NCBI GenBank assembly: GCA_037349105.1
Contig: JAYJMM010000083.1
Span: 124,001-188,000, forward strand
Length of the DNA stretch: 64,000 bases
Origin: Limnomonas spitsbergensis
Taxonomy: Eukaryota; Chlorophyta; Chlorophyceae; Chlamydomonadales
Direction of reading: 5' to 3'
The notes beneath the pieces were generated by a model, which saw only the letters and a list, made by a program, of their open reading frames with translations, did not search any database and had not been told where the DNA came from. This document shows, piece after piece, positions 12,101 through 22,000 of this stretch (positions are counted from its first letter, which is position 1; each line of letters opens with the position of its first letter). Position numbers and translations under genes: made by a program.

Positions 12101-14926
12101 GGTGATGACATGGCATGAACATGCCGTGTCCATCAGTGCCTTCTGGGCCACCAGCACCTTCCCTTTCACCATGAGGCCTACGCACTGGCTGTAATCTCGC
12201 CTGTCGTTTGTGAAGTATTGCAGCCTTGGGCTGATGGTGATCTTACGACCCTGACCTATCCAGCCCGGCTCACCACGGACCGGCGTGACTCCCATGGGCA
12301 TGGTGGTGTGCGCCAGCGCTGTAAGTCGTTCGTTGATGTAGCCCACCTGCGCACGGACATCGCACAGGCCGTCAGCTAGTCGCCTAAGAGCAAGCCTTTT
12401 CTCTCCCTTCCTGGAAGGGTGTTCAATAGCCAATGGCTCTTCCTCCTCCTCACTGCTAGAGGAGGGTCTAAAGGACCGTGGCCTGGCGTTGTGGGCTGCC
12501 TGCTTGTACTCTCCAGGCTTGGGTGCCAGCCCAACCTGCGTCAGGAGGGCTACGGACTCGCTGAGCATTTCGGCCACCGTTTGGTGCCACCCATCCGGCT
12601 CAGCGAGCTCGGAGGGGCCAGAAAGGTGAGACAGATGAGCTGACTGCTGGCCATGCCCCGCCTGCCCCTGCGGCTGCCTCTGGGCCGGCCTGCCTCCTTG
12701 GTTCCTGTCGTAGGTCCTGTTCACGGGTGGCCCCTGCGGTCTTGGAGGCGGTGGGTACTGCTGTTGAGGCGGCCGCGCCTGCCCCGTGGTGATGTCAGTG
12801 GCCAGGGGAGCAGGGCGGCGTTCGTCTCTAGCCCTGGGAGTCCTGCAGTCCCTTGCCAGGTGGTCCAGGCTGCCGCATTGGAAGCAGGCTTTGGGGGCGC
12901 CCCCAGTGCTGTGGGTGCTGGTTGTCAAGGCTGTGGCTTGGTCGGCCCACGTGACGCCCTTGGCTCTGCTTTCCTGCCTGGCAGGCTGGCTGCTGTTCTG
13001 GTATGGCGCAACTCCTGGTCCATCCCCTCTGGGCCTGGCTTCCCACTGGCTGGGCCGATCTCGCCTGCCGCGTCCCGCCTGTTGCTCCCCCTGGCTCCTC
13101 TGCTGATGGTCTCCTGGCCCTTGCCTGGTGTCCATGGCAGCTAGGTCCCCCAATTCCAGGGCGAACCTCTCCCACAGCAGCACCTGCTGCGTCAGGACCT
13201 CTACCTGGGCCTCGTCTGTCATGTGTAGGTAACTTGGCACGGTCATGATAAAAGCTGTCAGCTTCACTCTGACTGCCCCTGGCAGCCCCTCGTAGAACAT
13301 GTGGGCCACCGAATGCCTCCTGCCGAAGTGGTCCACTGCGTCTCTGGAGATTTGCAACTGTTCTGCTGTAGACATGACTCGGAAGGCAAATGCCTCCACT
13401 GTCTCCTCTGGCTTGACGCCTGGGTCCAAGGTGGTCTTGACCCCCAGCTTCAGGCCGGTGATTGCGGCCCTCTCATCTGAAGTTGGCTTGCCCACCTCCC
13501 TTTGGACCACCCTGATCCACAGGGTTAGCAAGGATACCTCACAGGTCGGCTCCTCCACTGGGGTTCTCCATGCTTCCCGGATCCGCTCGACCTCCCTGGA
13601 AGCTTTGTCTCCTTGGGGTGCTGATCGTATGGCGACCACCAGCGGGCCCACGCAGGCCGGCTTGGCTGTCCACATGCCCACCAAGGAGCGGACCAACAGG
13701 GCCATGGCTGAAGGAGACTGGCAAGACCCTGCAATCTCACCAGCCACCACAGCCAGGGCTGGCGGCTCGTCCGATAAAGCCAGGCGGTTGTGCGAGCCCC
13801 AAGAGCTGCAGGCCTGGCAGTATTGCCTGGCTGCGACTGCCCCCGGGTGGGACATGTCCAGCACTGGCACGTTGCCCTGAATGTTGGGGATCTTGGTGAA
13901 CCGCGTTCCCCCAGCCAACTGCAGGATCATCTGTTGCTGCAGCCGTATGTTTGTCTCCGCCTGCTCTTGGGCTATCCTTTCCCTTCTGCGCCTCGCAGAT
14001 TCCCTGCTGGAGCCTGGGCCGTGCCCCTCTGTATCCTCCGAGCCTGACATGCTGGGGTCCGAGCCAGATCCGCCGCCGCCGTTCCTGGTCGGGCTCTGCC
14101 TGCGCCGATCCCGCTGGTCTCTGCGGTCTGCGCTCAGGTGGGATTGCCTTCTACCGGATGGCCTACTGCCCTCCGAAGGCTGCCTTGCCGGGTCCTGGCT
14201 CCTACCCCCTTCTGACTCTGCCTGCCTGCTGGGCTGGTAGCTGCTATGCCTGCTGGGCTGCGTTCCACCTGTGTACTCCCTTGCCTCGGAAGCTGACAGG
14301 CAGTCGTCCCTGCTTTCCTGTCTTTGCTGGTAGTCTCCCCCCGTGGGGCCTGCCGGGTTGATTTCCTGAACGACCCTCCTTCCTTGGCTGGGGCCTTGGC
14401 TCCTCTCCGGCCTGCCACGTGCCTGTGCTGCTTGTCCTCGCAGGAACTCAGCAATGTGGTCCGCCTGGCTTTCTTGGCCGCCGTGCTGATCTACGAAGCG
14501 CAACAAGTCGTGAGATTCTTGCCTGCTGGCCCTCCTTGGCGCTGGATCCTGTTGGAAGCTGGTTGCCCTGGGCTGTTCGCTGGCCGCTGGGCTGCTGGGT
14601 CTGGGTCTGCGCTCTACGTCTAGCCGCTGGTTTCGGAGGCTGGGCTCACTGCTGGCTTCCAGGCTCTCCCATCTGGCCTGTCTTGCAGCAGGAATGGTCC
14701 CTTCCGTCTGCTGCTGCCATTGCACCTCCCTGCGGTCGTTTTGCTGTAGCCTGGATGCCTCGAACCCTTCCCACTCCTCGAGTTCCTCTTGTTCTGATTC
14801 GGGCTCCTCCAGATCCCCTGCTGTGCCGTTGCACCCTCGTCGGCAAAGGCCTTGACAGCCAGAGCCGCCTCTGGCCCTGCTGCTCCTCTGGACACTCTGC
14901 GCAGGGCCGCCAGCAGCGTTGCCCGG
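1..14926 (-). CDS. Gag-Pol polyprotein with DNMT and PHD domains (partial, runs off window)
   Basis: One reading frame (minus-strand codons starting at 14926, 14923 and so on) is open from the stop at 14927-14929 to base 1, about 4975 codons. Counting from 14926, the domains are: capsid-like ~470-595, CCHC ~680, aspartic protease ~930, CCHC-like ~1240, RS-rich stretch ~1400-1700, CCHC ~1715, PHD finger ~2855, two CCHC ~2970-3005, hydrophobic segment ~3310, RT ~3490-3690, RNase H ~3795-3925, C5-methyltransferase ~4060-4395, integrase ~4560-4870, PHD finger from ~4935. The first in-frame ATG I found is at about 14050, so translation probably enters by frameshift from the upstream ORF (14620-16146). 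The methyltransferase and both PHD fingers share the frame and are therefore part of the polyprotein, not separate genes. The frame was checked by reading, not by software. Confidence 0.88.
300..1260 (-). other. Integrase domain (HHCC zinc finger, DDE core, C-terminal domain)
   Basis: The zinc-binding region reads HASTGHFGSHRT near 1190-1235, followed by CGVC near 1115. The catalytic core shows Asp in WGVDLCGPF (about 1014-1040), Asp in VVTDLGTEF (about 836-862) and Glu in LSERAVQT (about 720-745), the D-D-E triad of retroviral-type integrases. The motif NHPQADG before the Glu is typical of gypsy elements. A basic C-terminal domain with DYVYVRYASE follows. It would insert the cDNA into host chromosomes. 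All three catalytic residues are intact. Confidence 0.92.
1740..2745 (-). other. DNMT3-like C5-cytosine DNA methyltransferase domain inside Pol
   Basis: Motifs appear in the canonical order. Motif I (SAM binding) is LFEPFGGMCSGLEMVLRAGI, about 2665-2735. Motif IV with the catalytic Cys is GWECHDLSAAGKGKG, with the Cys codon at 2438-2440. Motif VI is YLIENVAM, about 2290-2325. Motif VIII is HRTRNYWGNL, about 2158-2190. A target-recognition-like stretch follows, then a motif IX-like NERERAMGY and a motif X-like ALGRCMDAWALEAW, about 1768-1830. The phrases CHDLS, HRTRNYWGNL and ALGR resemble the DNMT3 group (CNDLS, HRARYFWGNL, LLGRSW). The residue before the catalytic Cys is Glu, not the usual Pro. 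The catalytic Cys, the ENV Glu and the RxR of motif VIII are kept, so activity is plausible. It sits between RNase H and integrase in the same frame. The assignment rests on motifs read by eye. Confidence 0.88.
3150..4460 (-). other. Reverse transcriptase and RNase H domains
   Basis: RT shows FSKVDLRSGFMQIPI, then LNFGLRNGPPFFQRMM and the active site FIDDLLVYSD at about 3976-3997, where F-I-D-D replaces the common Y-V/I-D-D. EYLGHNVSAQGL and GFLNFYRCYIPDFS follow, as in Ty3/gypsy RT thumb and connection. RNase H follows with Asp in LLYTDFSKQGIGAVL (about 3490-3535), Glu in GEMLAAVYAART, Asp in TDHEPLTYLM and Asp in NADIPSR (about 3170-3200). All four catalytic acidic residues are present. These domains copy the element's RNA into DNA. 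Confidence 0.95.
4935..5005 (-). other. Hydrophobic segment in the polyprotein just before RT
   Basis: In the polyprotein frame a run of about 20 hydrophobic residues (LLACLCHLALVWLLLSC) is followed by a small-residue stretch (PGAQASG). It looks like a membrane segment or signal peptide with a cleavage-like tail. Gypsy Pol proteins normally have nothing like this between protease and RT. It may be an anchor, or simply a buried hydrophobic helix. Confidence 0.45.
5909..6367 (-). other. Cys-rich module: PHD finger, second Cys cluster and two CCHC knuckles
   Basis: At 6242-6367 the frame reads C-x2-C-x11-C-x2-C-x4-H-x2-C-x11-C-x2-C (42 residues, core WCSTCGTAWHDLC), an exact PHD spacing. A second cluster of Cys pairs follows (CLGC, CCRC, CGTC, CCGC). 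Two retroviral-type knuckles C-x2-C-x4-H-x4-C come next at 5978-6019 (CERCGKKGHDYHAC) and 5909-5950 (CAICFHQGHLAMAC). CCHC knuckles bind nucleic acid; PHD fingers bind histone tails. A PHD followed by a Cys4 cluster loosely recalls ADD domains of DNMT3 proteins, but the order and spacing do not establish that. Confidence 0.8.
9743..9784 (-). other. CCHC zinc knuckle within the protease-RT spacer
   Basis: The polyprotein frame reads CYKCGGSGHFAFEC, an exact C-x2-C-x4-H-x4-C knuckle. It follows a long Arg/Ser/Pro-rich stretch (about 9850-10500) that resembles RS or nucleocapsid-type RNA-binding tails. A knuckle far downstream of the protease is unusual and suggests that a second nucleocapsid-like unit was added or duplicated. 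Confidence 0.8.
11159..11203 (-). other. CCHC-like knuckle with one extra spacer residue
   Basis: The frame reads CAYCDMRRSHTDQEC, C-x2-C-x5-H-x4-C, one residue longer than the standard knuckle. A predicted coiled-coil-like stretch rich in Glu, Ala and Arg follows (about 10750-11000, including KWIIEVNELKRRYKEEY). Confidence 0.5.
11980..12240 (-). other. Retroviral-type aspartic protease domain
   Basis: The active-site motif is ALMDTACSCHVITVN with the Asp codon at 12128-12130, preceded by a beta-strand-like GLMVKGKVLVAQK. D-T-A replaces the D-T/S-G of most retroelement proteases, a variant known in several gypsy-like lineages. It would cleave the polyprotein. A downstream ILFIYVVYGYGSPNAIVEKAAV region fits the second half of the fold. 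Confidence 0.8.
12845..13530 (-). other. Gag capsid-like region and nucleocapsid CCHC knuckle
   Basis: At 12845-12886 the frame reads CFQCGSLDHLARDC, an exact CCHC knuckle. Upstream (about 13140-13530) lies a helical region with KPEETVEAFAFRVMSTAEQL and VAHMFYEGLPGAVRVKL, the pattern of the retrotransposon Gag capsid domain. A basic Gln/Arg/Pro-rich linker separates the two. This is the Gag part that packages element RNA. Confidence 0.8.
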
Positions 14927-16146
14927 TCATGTCCCGTGTGCGGGATGCCCATAAGGGCCTTTGTTGCCCATTCCGCCAGGTGGTGGCTTTGGAACTCCTT
15001 GATAGCCCGGGTCTGATCGCTGAGGTGGACGAAACACTTGGAGCACACCTGCTGCCATAGCCGCCCTGCCCATTGCAGGATGTCTGCCCATCCAATGGGC
15101 TGGAGTCCTGGTGGCTCTGCTGCACCCGGCTGGCTTATGCTCCCTGCGCGTTCTCCCACTGCCGGGCGCCGCTCTCCTGGGATGGGCGTCCACTCTGGAT
15201 TGCTGAAATATCCGTAAAGGCTGTGGGCCTGGCCGCTGTCCTCCTTTTCCCTGCTGCTGCCCTCTGCCACGGCCTCCTGGCTTGGCCTGTTTGCACTGGC
15301 TGGGGACCTGGACTGGGGTGTGCCGTATGTCGATGCCTCTGTTGCTTCCTCTGCCGGGATACGGGGCGGCCTTGCCTGTTTCACCCTGTGCAGATCTGGC
15401 CTGGGCGGGATTCCCGTTGGCGCCTGCATTCTTCCGTGCTGATCTGGCGGCACTACCTTGGCGTGCGGATCAGCCTGCGGCTGCCATATTCTGGTAGCCT
15501 GCGTTGTCGTGGCTTGTGTGTCGCTGTATTTCTGCAGCTCCCGCGGCCTCCCTGTTGTTTCCGCTGACTCCCCTTGGGACTGCTGTTCGCTGGATCTCGT
15601 CCGCTCCATCCTGACCATTGTTGACTGGACCATCCCCTTGACCACTGTGGGTTCAAGCTGGGGCTCCTGGTCTGGTCTGGGCTCAGCCTCGCCTCCTTCC
15701 CTTTCTGCCTCCGCAGGCAGGTCATCCGGAGGTCGCGCTGGCCCGCCACCCTCTCCTACACCACCGGTCTGAGACCTCACAGTGGGTGGCTCTGAGGTCG
15801 GATCCAGGGACTCATCGTCGGGAACCGGCCATTGCTCGTCCTCCTGGCTTGGGCCAGGGGGGATGCGCGCTATGCCGCCTCGTCCGATACCCCTGCGCGT
15901 CACTTGAACTTGCACCATACCCTCATCCAAGGCTAGGGTGCTGTCGGCCCCTTGGACCTTGTTTTCCATTATGCCTGTATATTCACCATCTGACAACCCA
16001 ATGGCAATTAGCCTAGCTTCCTCTGCTACGGCTGCATTGATGGGTGTCATGGGGTCACTGCCTGGTTCCATTCCTCTCACTCGTGCACTGCGTCTTGCAG
16101 CCTCTGGATGCAGGTGACGATCATGATCTACCACTGCGTCCTGCAT
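14620..16146 (-). CDS. Upstream ORF of the retroelement (Gag N-terminal region)
   Basis: This frame starts at an ATG (16144-16146) and stays open for 508 codons to 14620. It is the first coding sequence after the LTR and leader. The first ~400 residues are hydrophilic and rich in Pro, Glu, Arg and Gln; near residues 340-430 there is a more ordered stretch (WADILQWAGRLWQQVC, HLAEWATKALMGIPHTG). It overlaps the polyprotein frame between 14926 and 14620, and the polyprotein lies one base back (-1). Composition suggests the real coding frame changes near 14820-14840, where the polyprotein frame becomes acidic (EEPESEQEELEEWEG). I saw no standard X-XXY-YYZ slippery heptamer, so the shift could be programmed by another signal or be a mutation. 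No known domain was recognised. Confidence 0.7.
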   Translation of the reverse strand: MQDAVVDHDRHLHPEAARRSARVRGMEPGSDPMTPINAAVAEEARLIAIGLSDGEYTGIMENKVQGADSTLALDEGMVQVQVTRRGIGRGGIARIPPGPSQEDEQWPVPDDESLDPTSEPPTVRSQTGGVGEGGGPARPPDDLPAEAEREGGEAEPRPDQEPQLEPTVVKGMVQSTMVRMERTRSSEQQSQGESAETTGRPRELQKYSDTQATTTQATRIWQPQADPHAKVVPPDQHGRMQAPTGIPPRPDLHRVKQARPPRIPAEEATEASTYGTPQSRSPASANRPSQEAVAEGSSREKEDSGQAHSLYGYFSNPEWTPIPGERRPAVGERAGSISQPGAAEPPGLQPIGWADILQWAGRLWQQVCSKCFVHLSDQTRAIKEFQSHHLAEWATKALMGIPHTGHDRATLLAALRRVSRGAAGPEAALAVKAFADEGATAQQGIWRSPNQNKRNSRSGKGSRHPGYSKTTAGRCNGSSRRKGPFLLQDRPDGRAWKPAVSPASETSG

Positions 16147-16788
16147 TGTACTATTGCTGGGTGCTGAGCAGCCGTGCCGGCTCGCTGTGTGGGCTCACAG
16201 CAGCAGGTCACTGGCTCAAAGCTTGCTTCCGTTCTCCTCTACCTTCTGCAGGCTGGTTAGGCGTTGCTAGACAGGTCAAGCACGGGTAAATTTTTTAAAC
16301 TGGTTCTGGCGGGTATTTTCACCTTCTGGGCTGCTGTCTTGTCAGCTATCTTGCCGGTCTCGTCCGCTATTCCTCCGCTGATTTGCCGCGCAGCTTCCTC
16401 CTCAATCTCTGCAGGTCCCGCTTGGGCTGCAATCTGCAGCTTCGGATATTCCTGCACACAGTCTTGGGTTGCCTGCTTTTAAACTCGGATCCCAGATCCT
16501 TGCTCACTTCTGTCAACACGCAGGCTGTGCACTCTACCACGGATGCAGGCCGCGTGCACAGGCAATATCAGCTGGGTTTATAACTCCACAGCCTGATCTT
16601 CAAGCTACGTCTGCTTCTGGGTTGCCACGCCCAGCGCAAGCAGGTATTGACTTGGGTTCTATGGAGAATCCTCTGCTAAGTGATTTCGAGCTGTCCAAGG
16701 CAGATCACTGCTTTCAAATAGAAATTCAAGTTCACAGCACATGCACCATTAGCAGGATTCAATGGATCAAGCTGATCAGGCTAGACCC

Positions 16789-17249
16789 ACTTCGTTCCTT
16801 TTAAGTGGACACGCGATGGTTGCTTCGGGTCCGTGGCGGACTTCTTCCCCACTGAGTGGCGGACACCTACGGGCGGACTCAGCGTCTACACGCTAGCCGC
16901 GAATGCGCAGCGCGTTAAGCTGTGGCTGGAACTTCTAGATGACAGGCGTGGAGCTGGCCGCTTGTAGAGCTGCGACTAATGGCCTGTCGGGTCGCGAACC
17001 CTGCAGGTCGTTATGAGTCACTTACCGCGTGTAGCGGGCGAAGCCGTAGCCGTAGACTGCGGACGACGTAGTCCTAGGTAGGGCAGGGCTTCGGGTTAGG
17101 AGTTCTCGAGCTTGCTAGATGGCGGGGTCGCTGATCTAGGCTTGACTGGCTTAGTGGTACTGGCTTTGATGCACTTCACTGGGTAGGTCTCCGAGATCTA
17201 GCCTGTGCTGGTTACAAATAGAGGCCTGTCCACTTAAAAGGAACGAAGT
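16789..17249. repeat. Perfect 22-bp inverted repeat within or at the edge of the LTR
   Basis: Positions 16789-16810 and 17228-17249 are exact reverse complements (core CCTTTTAAGTGGAC). They bracket about 417 bp. The solo LTR holds only the counterpart of the right-hand copy (50846-50867, one difference), so the left-hand copy is specific to this element and sits where LTR similarity ends. Confidence 0.85.
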
Positions 17250-17454
17250 AAGGGACAATGGGCAAGCCGGGATACAATGTCCCGGCAAGCCCTTATTACT
17301 AAGGTACGGGAAACCCTGGCCTCCGATCTCCCCGAAAGTGGGAAGCTGGGCGTCTAACCCTAAAAAGGGGGCTCCGCAGGGAAGCTGCGGAGTCTACGGG
17401 GACGCGTCAGCGGTCCCTACGGTTTTGGCACGTATACTGCATTATACCGTGACA
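16820..17454 (-). repeat. 5' LTR of the giant retroelement (inner border uncertain)
   Basis: From 17454 leftward, the minus strand starts TGTCACGGTATAATGCAG and can be followed alongside the solo LTR at 50642-51285 in blocks (GC-rich hairpin region near 17360-17400, the TCCACTTAAAAGGAAC block at 17229-17244, and blocks near 16850-17080). Similarity fades near 16820. Because the other LTR of this copy is outside the window, the true inner border cannot be fixed; the solo copy is 874 bp, so the LTR may extend further left. Confidence 0.8.
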
Positions 17455-19051
17455 CAATTGCCTGTTTAGCATACATTCGTTTTTCTTCCACCATTCCATC
17501 AAGAAAGAAGGCAGCTGCAGGCTCCACACACGTGCACACAAGGGGAAAGCATGAGCTGAAGAAGCCCACTGAATTCCTCCCTGAAACTGATGTAGACCCG
17601 GACGTGGCATGGAGGATATAAGTACATAGTTTTGCATTGACGTATTTTTCGTTGTTTACCCTTCTTGCATTCATCTTTGTAGATGTGCTACATATGAGCA
17701 ACTAGTGATTTGATGAACTTACGAAGATTGTTGCCTAGTGACCAGGAAGGTAGCTAGCCTGCAATTGTGACATTTTAGCTATGACGCAAGTTCGGCAAAT
17801 GCAAATCCTGAACACAATTTTATGGCAGGTCACAGGTTGAGTCCAGGCCAGATCCTGAAAGATCCCTGCGTGGTCCTGTGAGCACTGAGCATTCCCAGGC
17901 TGATCATGTAGCCGATCCCAAGATGGTCATGTAGGTGGTCCTAGCTTGATCCTGTGGCTGATCCTAGTCCAGTCTTGTAGCTGCTTCCAGCCTGGTCCTA
18001 GCCTAATCCCCGACTCGGTCACAGCCTGATGCCAGCTTGTTCCCAGCCCTAGGACCAACGGTGGGACCAGCACACTTTTTGCTGGGACCAATCCCATGAA
18101 GGTACTTTTAGGGGACCAGTCCCAAGATATGGGGATCAATCCCACGACCAGCCACATAACATGCTGGGACCACTCCGGGACTGCTCGGGGACCAGCCGGG
18201 ACTCTGGTCCTTCTGCGGAGTGTAGGGGTTATACCGGGGGCTATTATATATCGAATATCGATTATCTTTACCGGTGGGGGTTTGAAAGTTGGTTTCAGTT
18301 CTGAGTTTTGAAAACCAGTGCCATCATTACGTGCTTGCTCGACGCGTATGGCAATTGCTTGCTCTTGGCTTCACACCATACACGAATTCGTATCTTTCTG
18401 CTGTCGTAAGTTCGTATTGGCCTCTACCGGTAGGAATCAGAGGACAGGACAGGTGGACAGGACTGTCGCAATATCACAGGACAGGGCTTGCTGCTGCAAT
18501 CGCTGTTGTTGCAACTCAACCCCTGCATTTTCTCTAACATTTCCGGGGATGCGCTGCATTTCGTATTTTTGAATCGCGTCACACAAGTTTCACGCATTTT
18601 CAACGTACCATATGTCCAGATATCATCCCGTCTCCGCTGCACAGCTCAATTGTCTCCAGAATGAGACAGGGCAACTGTGCCTTTCCCCGACACCTCTCTC
18701 TGATCGCTGTTGAATCAATCATCACGCATTCTCGTTAGGCGTCATTGTCTATGTCTTACTTTGACATTACCATCAAGAGGGCAATCAGCCAGCCTTGTGA
18801 GAGTGCCACATTCTATCAAACGACCTGCTGGAAGACGATGTCGAGTCGTCATATACTGGCTGGGCTGAACACGGTAAGGACAGTTCATGTCGGGGCTGTC
18901 CGCCCATGCCAGATGGACGAGATTTCCCCCCTGATTCTGTAATCAGCCCGCAATGCTCCTTATCTATTAGACTGCCGACAATGGTTAATTTTATATCGTT
19001 CATGCTGTCGCGTCTTGATCGGAATCGCTGCCCCATCCACGTCCCGTGTTC
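17455..19051. other. Non-coding stretch between retroelement and cyclin gene
   Basis: No convincing gene. At about 17830-18200 there is a degenerate repeat of words such as TGATCCTG, CCTGGTCC and GGGACCA with no fixed period. The rest appears to be single-copy sequence that may include the cyclin promoter and 5' untranslated region; I found no TATA-like box that could be assigned with confidence. Confidence 0.5.
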
Positions 19052-22000
19052 ATGCAGCCAACGCAGAAGCATGTCGCTCCGCTCACGCCCGAGACTTCAG
19101 CGCTGCTCCTCAACTCTGGCAACAGCAGATGTCCCTTGACTGGCAGCACGCTCGGCTCCGTATCGACGCCCAGCCTGCGCCATTTTTTCCCGTCAGAGTC
19201 GCCCTTCGGCGGGTCCATGTGCTGTAGCGAAGCGATGTGCCTCGAGGAGGACAGCGACTTCTACAGCCCTCTCACGACCTTTCACGACAAGCTCTCATCG
19301 CTGCCCTCCTCACCTTCACCCAGCACCTCGCCGTGCCGTATCGATCGATGCGAGGTCTTACTCCTCATTAGGTGAGGCAAGCACTGGCAGACAGACCAGG
19401 CAGATGTCACATAAACTCATCACAGGGGGGGTTCGATATCCCCGGCAAGACCGATTAGAGACTTCCACGATCTTCATCTGGGGACGCCACCGCACTTGTA
19501 GAGAGAGATTCGGGAGCTGCTGCCACAGCTGTCTATCTACGACCCTCATCTAGCAGATCTGCTGATCTCACTATGGTCCGCCGCTTCAGTGGAGACACCG
19601 CAGCTTGCAGAGAGCAAGAAGCTGCCATCTCAGCTGTCTGTTTATGACCCTGGCCTGTTTCTGGGCCCCCTGAGGCTGCTGGCTGCCGCACTCGCAGGGA
19701 GAATCGTGGGAGCTTCACAGCTGCCACATGCATTTAAGCAGCCTGCGTGGGTACCTGTCAGTTGAAGGCATGCACCAATGTTTCCTTTCGGGTGCTTACG
19801 CTGCACTTTTGCTACACTCATCACTGCCTGCTGCCGGCAGGGCTTGGCTACGAGGGCCCATCAAAGTTTGTCTAGTTTGTCCACATTGGCCCTGCATAAG
19901 ATCTCCAAATTTGGTATAGCATGCACTAAATATGCACTGAATAAGCATCAGCATGTACAGCTGAACATTGTGCATCCAACGGAAGTGTCCTCATAAAAAG
20001 GAGGGGTGTATAGAAAGGAGGGCCATATCAATTTCGAAACTCCCCTGTGGACCACCACTGCTAGAAAGAAAAGGGCCCAGCATGAGCCTTATCAAATCCT
20101 GGAAGATTCCTGCCGGCCCACCAGGCGTTGGTAATCCTGCCTTTGCCTGTCCTACATCTGCAACATCTGCCCACATCTTCAGGAATGAGGCGGCGCGACA
20201 CTCCCAGCTTCGAGCACAGGCCCATCGACAGCATCAGACCCCCTCGCTCATCAGTGGCGCCACGCGCGACCTCACGGTGTCCTGGATCAAGGAGGTGGTC
20301 AACGCGCTGGAGCTGCAGCCCTCGACTTTCTTCTTGGCCGTCTCGTACTTCGATCGCTTCATCATCTCGAACTCTGTAAGCACCTACATGCAGATTGCCT
20401 CCTTGCATCTGTAAGACGATCATTTTTTTGTTAATTTATGCTGCGAAATGTTCATTGTTGAATCGTACGCTGCGGATTTTTTTGTTGAATCGACCACGCA
20501 CCGCCCGATTCCGACGGATTCCACGCAGCGTCGTTGTCGCGCACCGTCGATGAAATGGTACTTCACCATTTTTCATGCACGCCCCCTATTGATCACCCCT
20601 TACAAACGTATATTTAGCGAAACCCACTCTACATACCTACCTGTTATTTATGTTTTTAGTTTAGGGGCCCTCTGAGCCTCTAGGAGGACACTAAGTAGGT
20701 GCTGACGTTTACTGAAGTGAGCGCCCCGACCGATGATCAGTGATTCTTTTAATGATTATGGCCATTCATTGTTGGGTCCTGAAAATCAAGAAACGAGCGC
20801 CGTGAAATCCCTGATTCTCAGTGTTCTCCGCTCGTTTTCGGGATTTTCCCGCTACAGAGCGACTGCGTTAAACCCTAAGACCATAAATTGTTCGATACCG
20901 TATTTCGGTACGAGTCGTACCCAGTACTAAATTAAAGAATTACTGCCGATGAACTGGGCTGCCAGGCGGCCACTTCTGGACCCAGAAGGACCAAACCTTT
21001 ACATTCCTAAACGGCTAGCGTCCCGGGTTACAAGGCTTGCTGCACCAGGCGTGCGGCCGTGAAGCCGTGATGTAGCTCAAGTGCAGCTTGCATGCGCTAA
21101 AACATGCCCTGCTCCTGCTGGCCGTTGCATACTCTTGTGGGCTGCATCCTTCCGTCCCTGCCCTGCTCCTGCCGGCCGTTACATACTCTGTCTTGTGGGC
21201 TGCATCCTTCCGTCCCTGTCCTGCTCCTGCCGGCCGTTACATACTCTGTCTTGTGGGCTGCATCCTTCCGTCCCTGCCCTGCTCCTGCTGGCCGTTACAT
21301 ACTCTGTCTTGTGGGCTGCATCCTTCCGTCCCTGCCCTGCTCCTGCTGGCCGTTACAGACTCTGTCTTGTGGGCTGCATCCTTCCGTCCCTGCCCTGCTC
21401 CTGCCGGCCGTTAAATACTCTGTCTTGTGGGCTGCATCCTTCCGTCCCTGCCCGGCTCCTGCTGGCCGTTACATACTCTGTCTTGTGGGCTGCATCCTTC
21501 CGACCCTGCCCTGCTCCTGCCGGCCGTTACATACTCTGTCTTGTGGGCTGCATCCTTCCGTCCCTGCCCTGCTCCTGCCGGCCGTAACATACTCTGTCTT
21601 GTGGGCTGCATCCTTCCGTCCCTGCCCTGCTCCTGCCGGCCATTACATACTCTGTCTTGTGGGCTGCATCCTTCCGTCCCTGCCCTGCTCCTGCTGGCCG
21701 TTACATACTCTGTCTTGTGGGCTGCATCCTTCCGTCCCTGCCCTGCTCCTGCTGTCCGTTACATACTCTGTCTTGTGGGCTGCATCCTTCCGGCCCTGCC
21801 CTGCTCCTGCCGTCCGTTACATACTCTGTTTTGTGAGCTGCATCCTTCCGTCCCTGCCCTGCTCCTGCCGGCCGTTACATACTCTGTCTTGTGGGCTGCA
21901 TCCTTCCGGCCCTGCCCTGCTCCTGCTGGCCGTTACAGACTCTGTCTTGTGGGCTGCATCCTTCCGTCCCTGCCCTGCTCCTGCCGGCCGTTACATACTC

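Larger units (their letters stand above)
1..17454 (-). mobile_element. Giant Ty3/gypsy-type LTR retrotransposon carrying a DNA methyltransferase (left end outside window)
   Basis: The element lies on the minus strand. Its 5' LTR starts at 17454 with TGTCACGG and its 3' end lies beyond base 1. The order protease, reverse transcriptase, RNase H, integrase is that of Ty3/gypsy elements. More than 17.4 kb is present, roughly three times a usual gypsy element. The extra length is a spacer of about 7.5 kb between protease and RT, plus a cytosine methyltransferase between RNase H and integrase. The main frame shows no stop in the parts translated (about 14.9 kb to base 1), so the copy looks young and possibly active. 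A solo LTR of the same family is at 50642-51515. No target-site duplication can be checked because the 3' end is missing. Confidence 0.93.

Noticed and set aside
16300..16820. Primer-binding site next to the LTR
   Set aside because: Several TGG-starting words were considered, but the LTR border is unknown and none clearly matches a tRNA 3' end.
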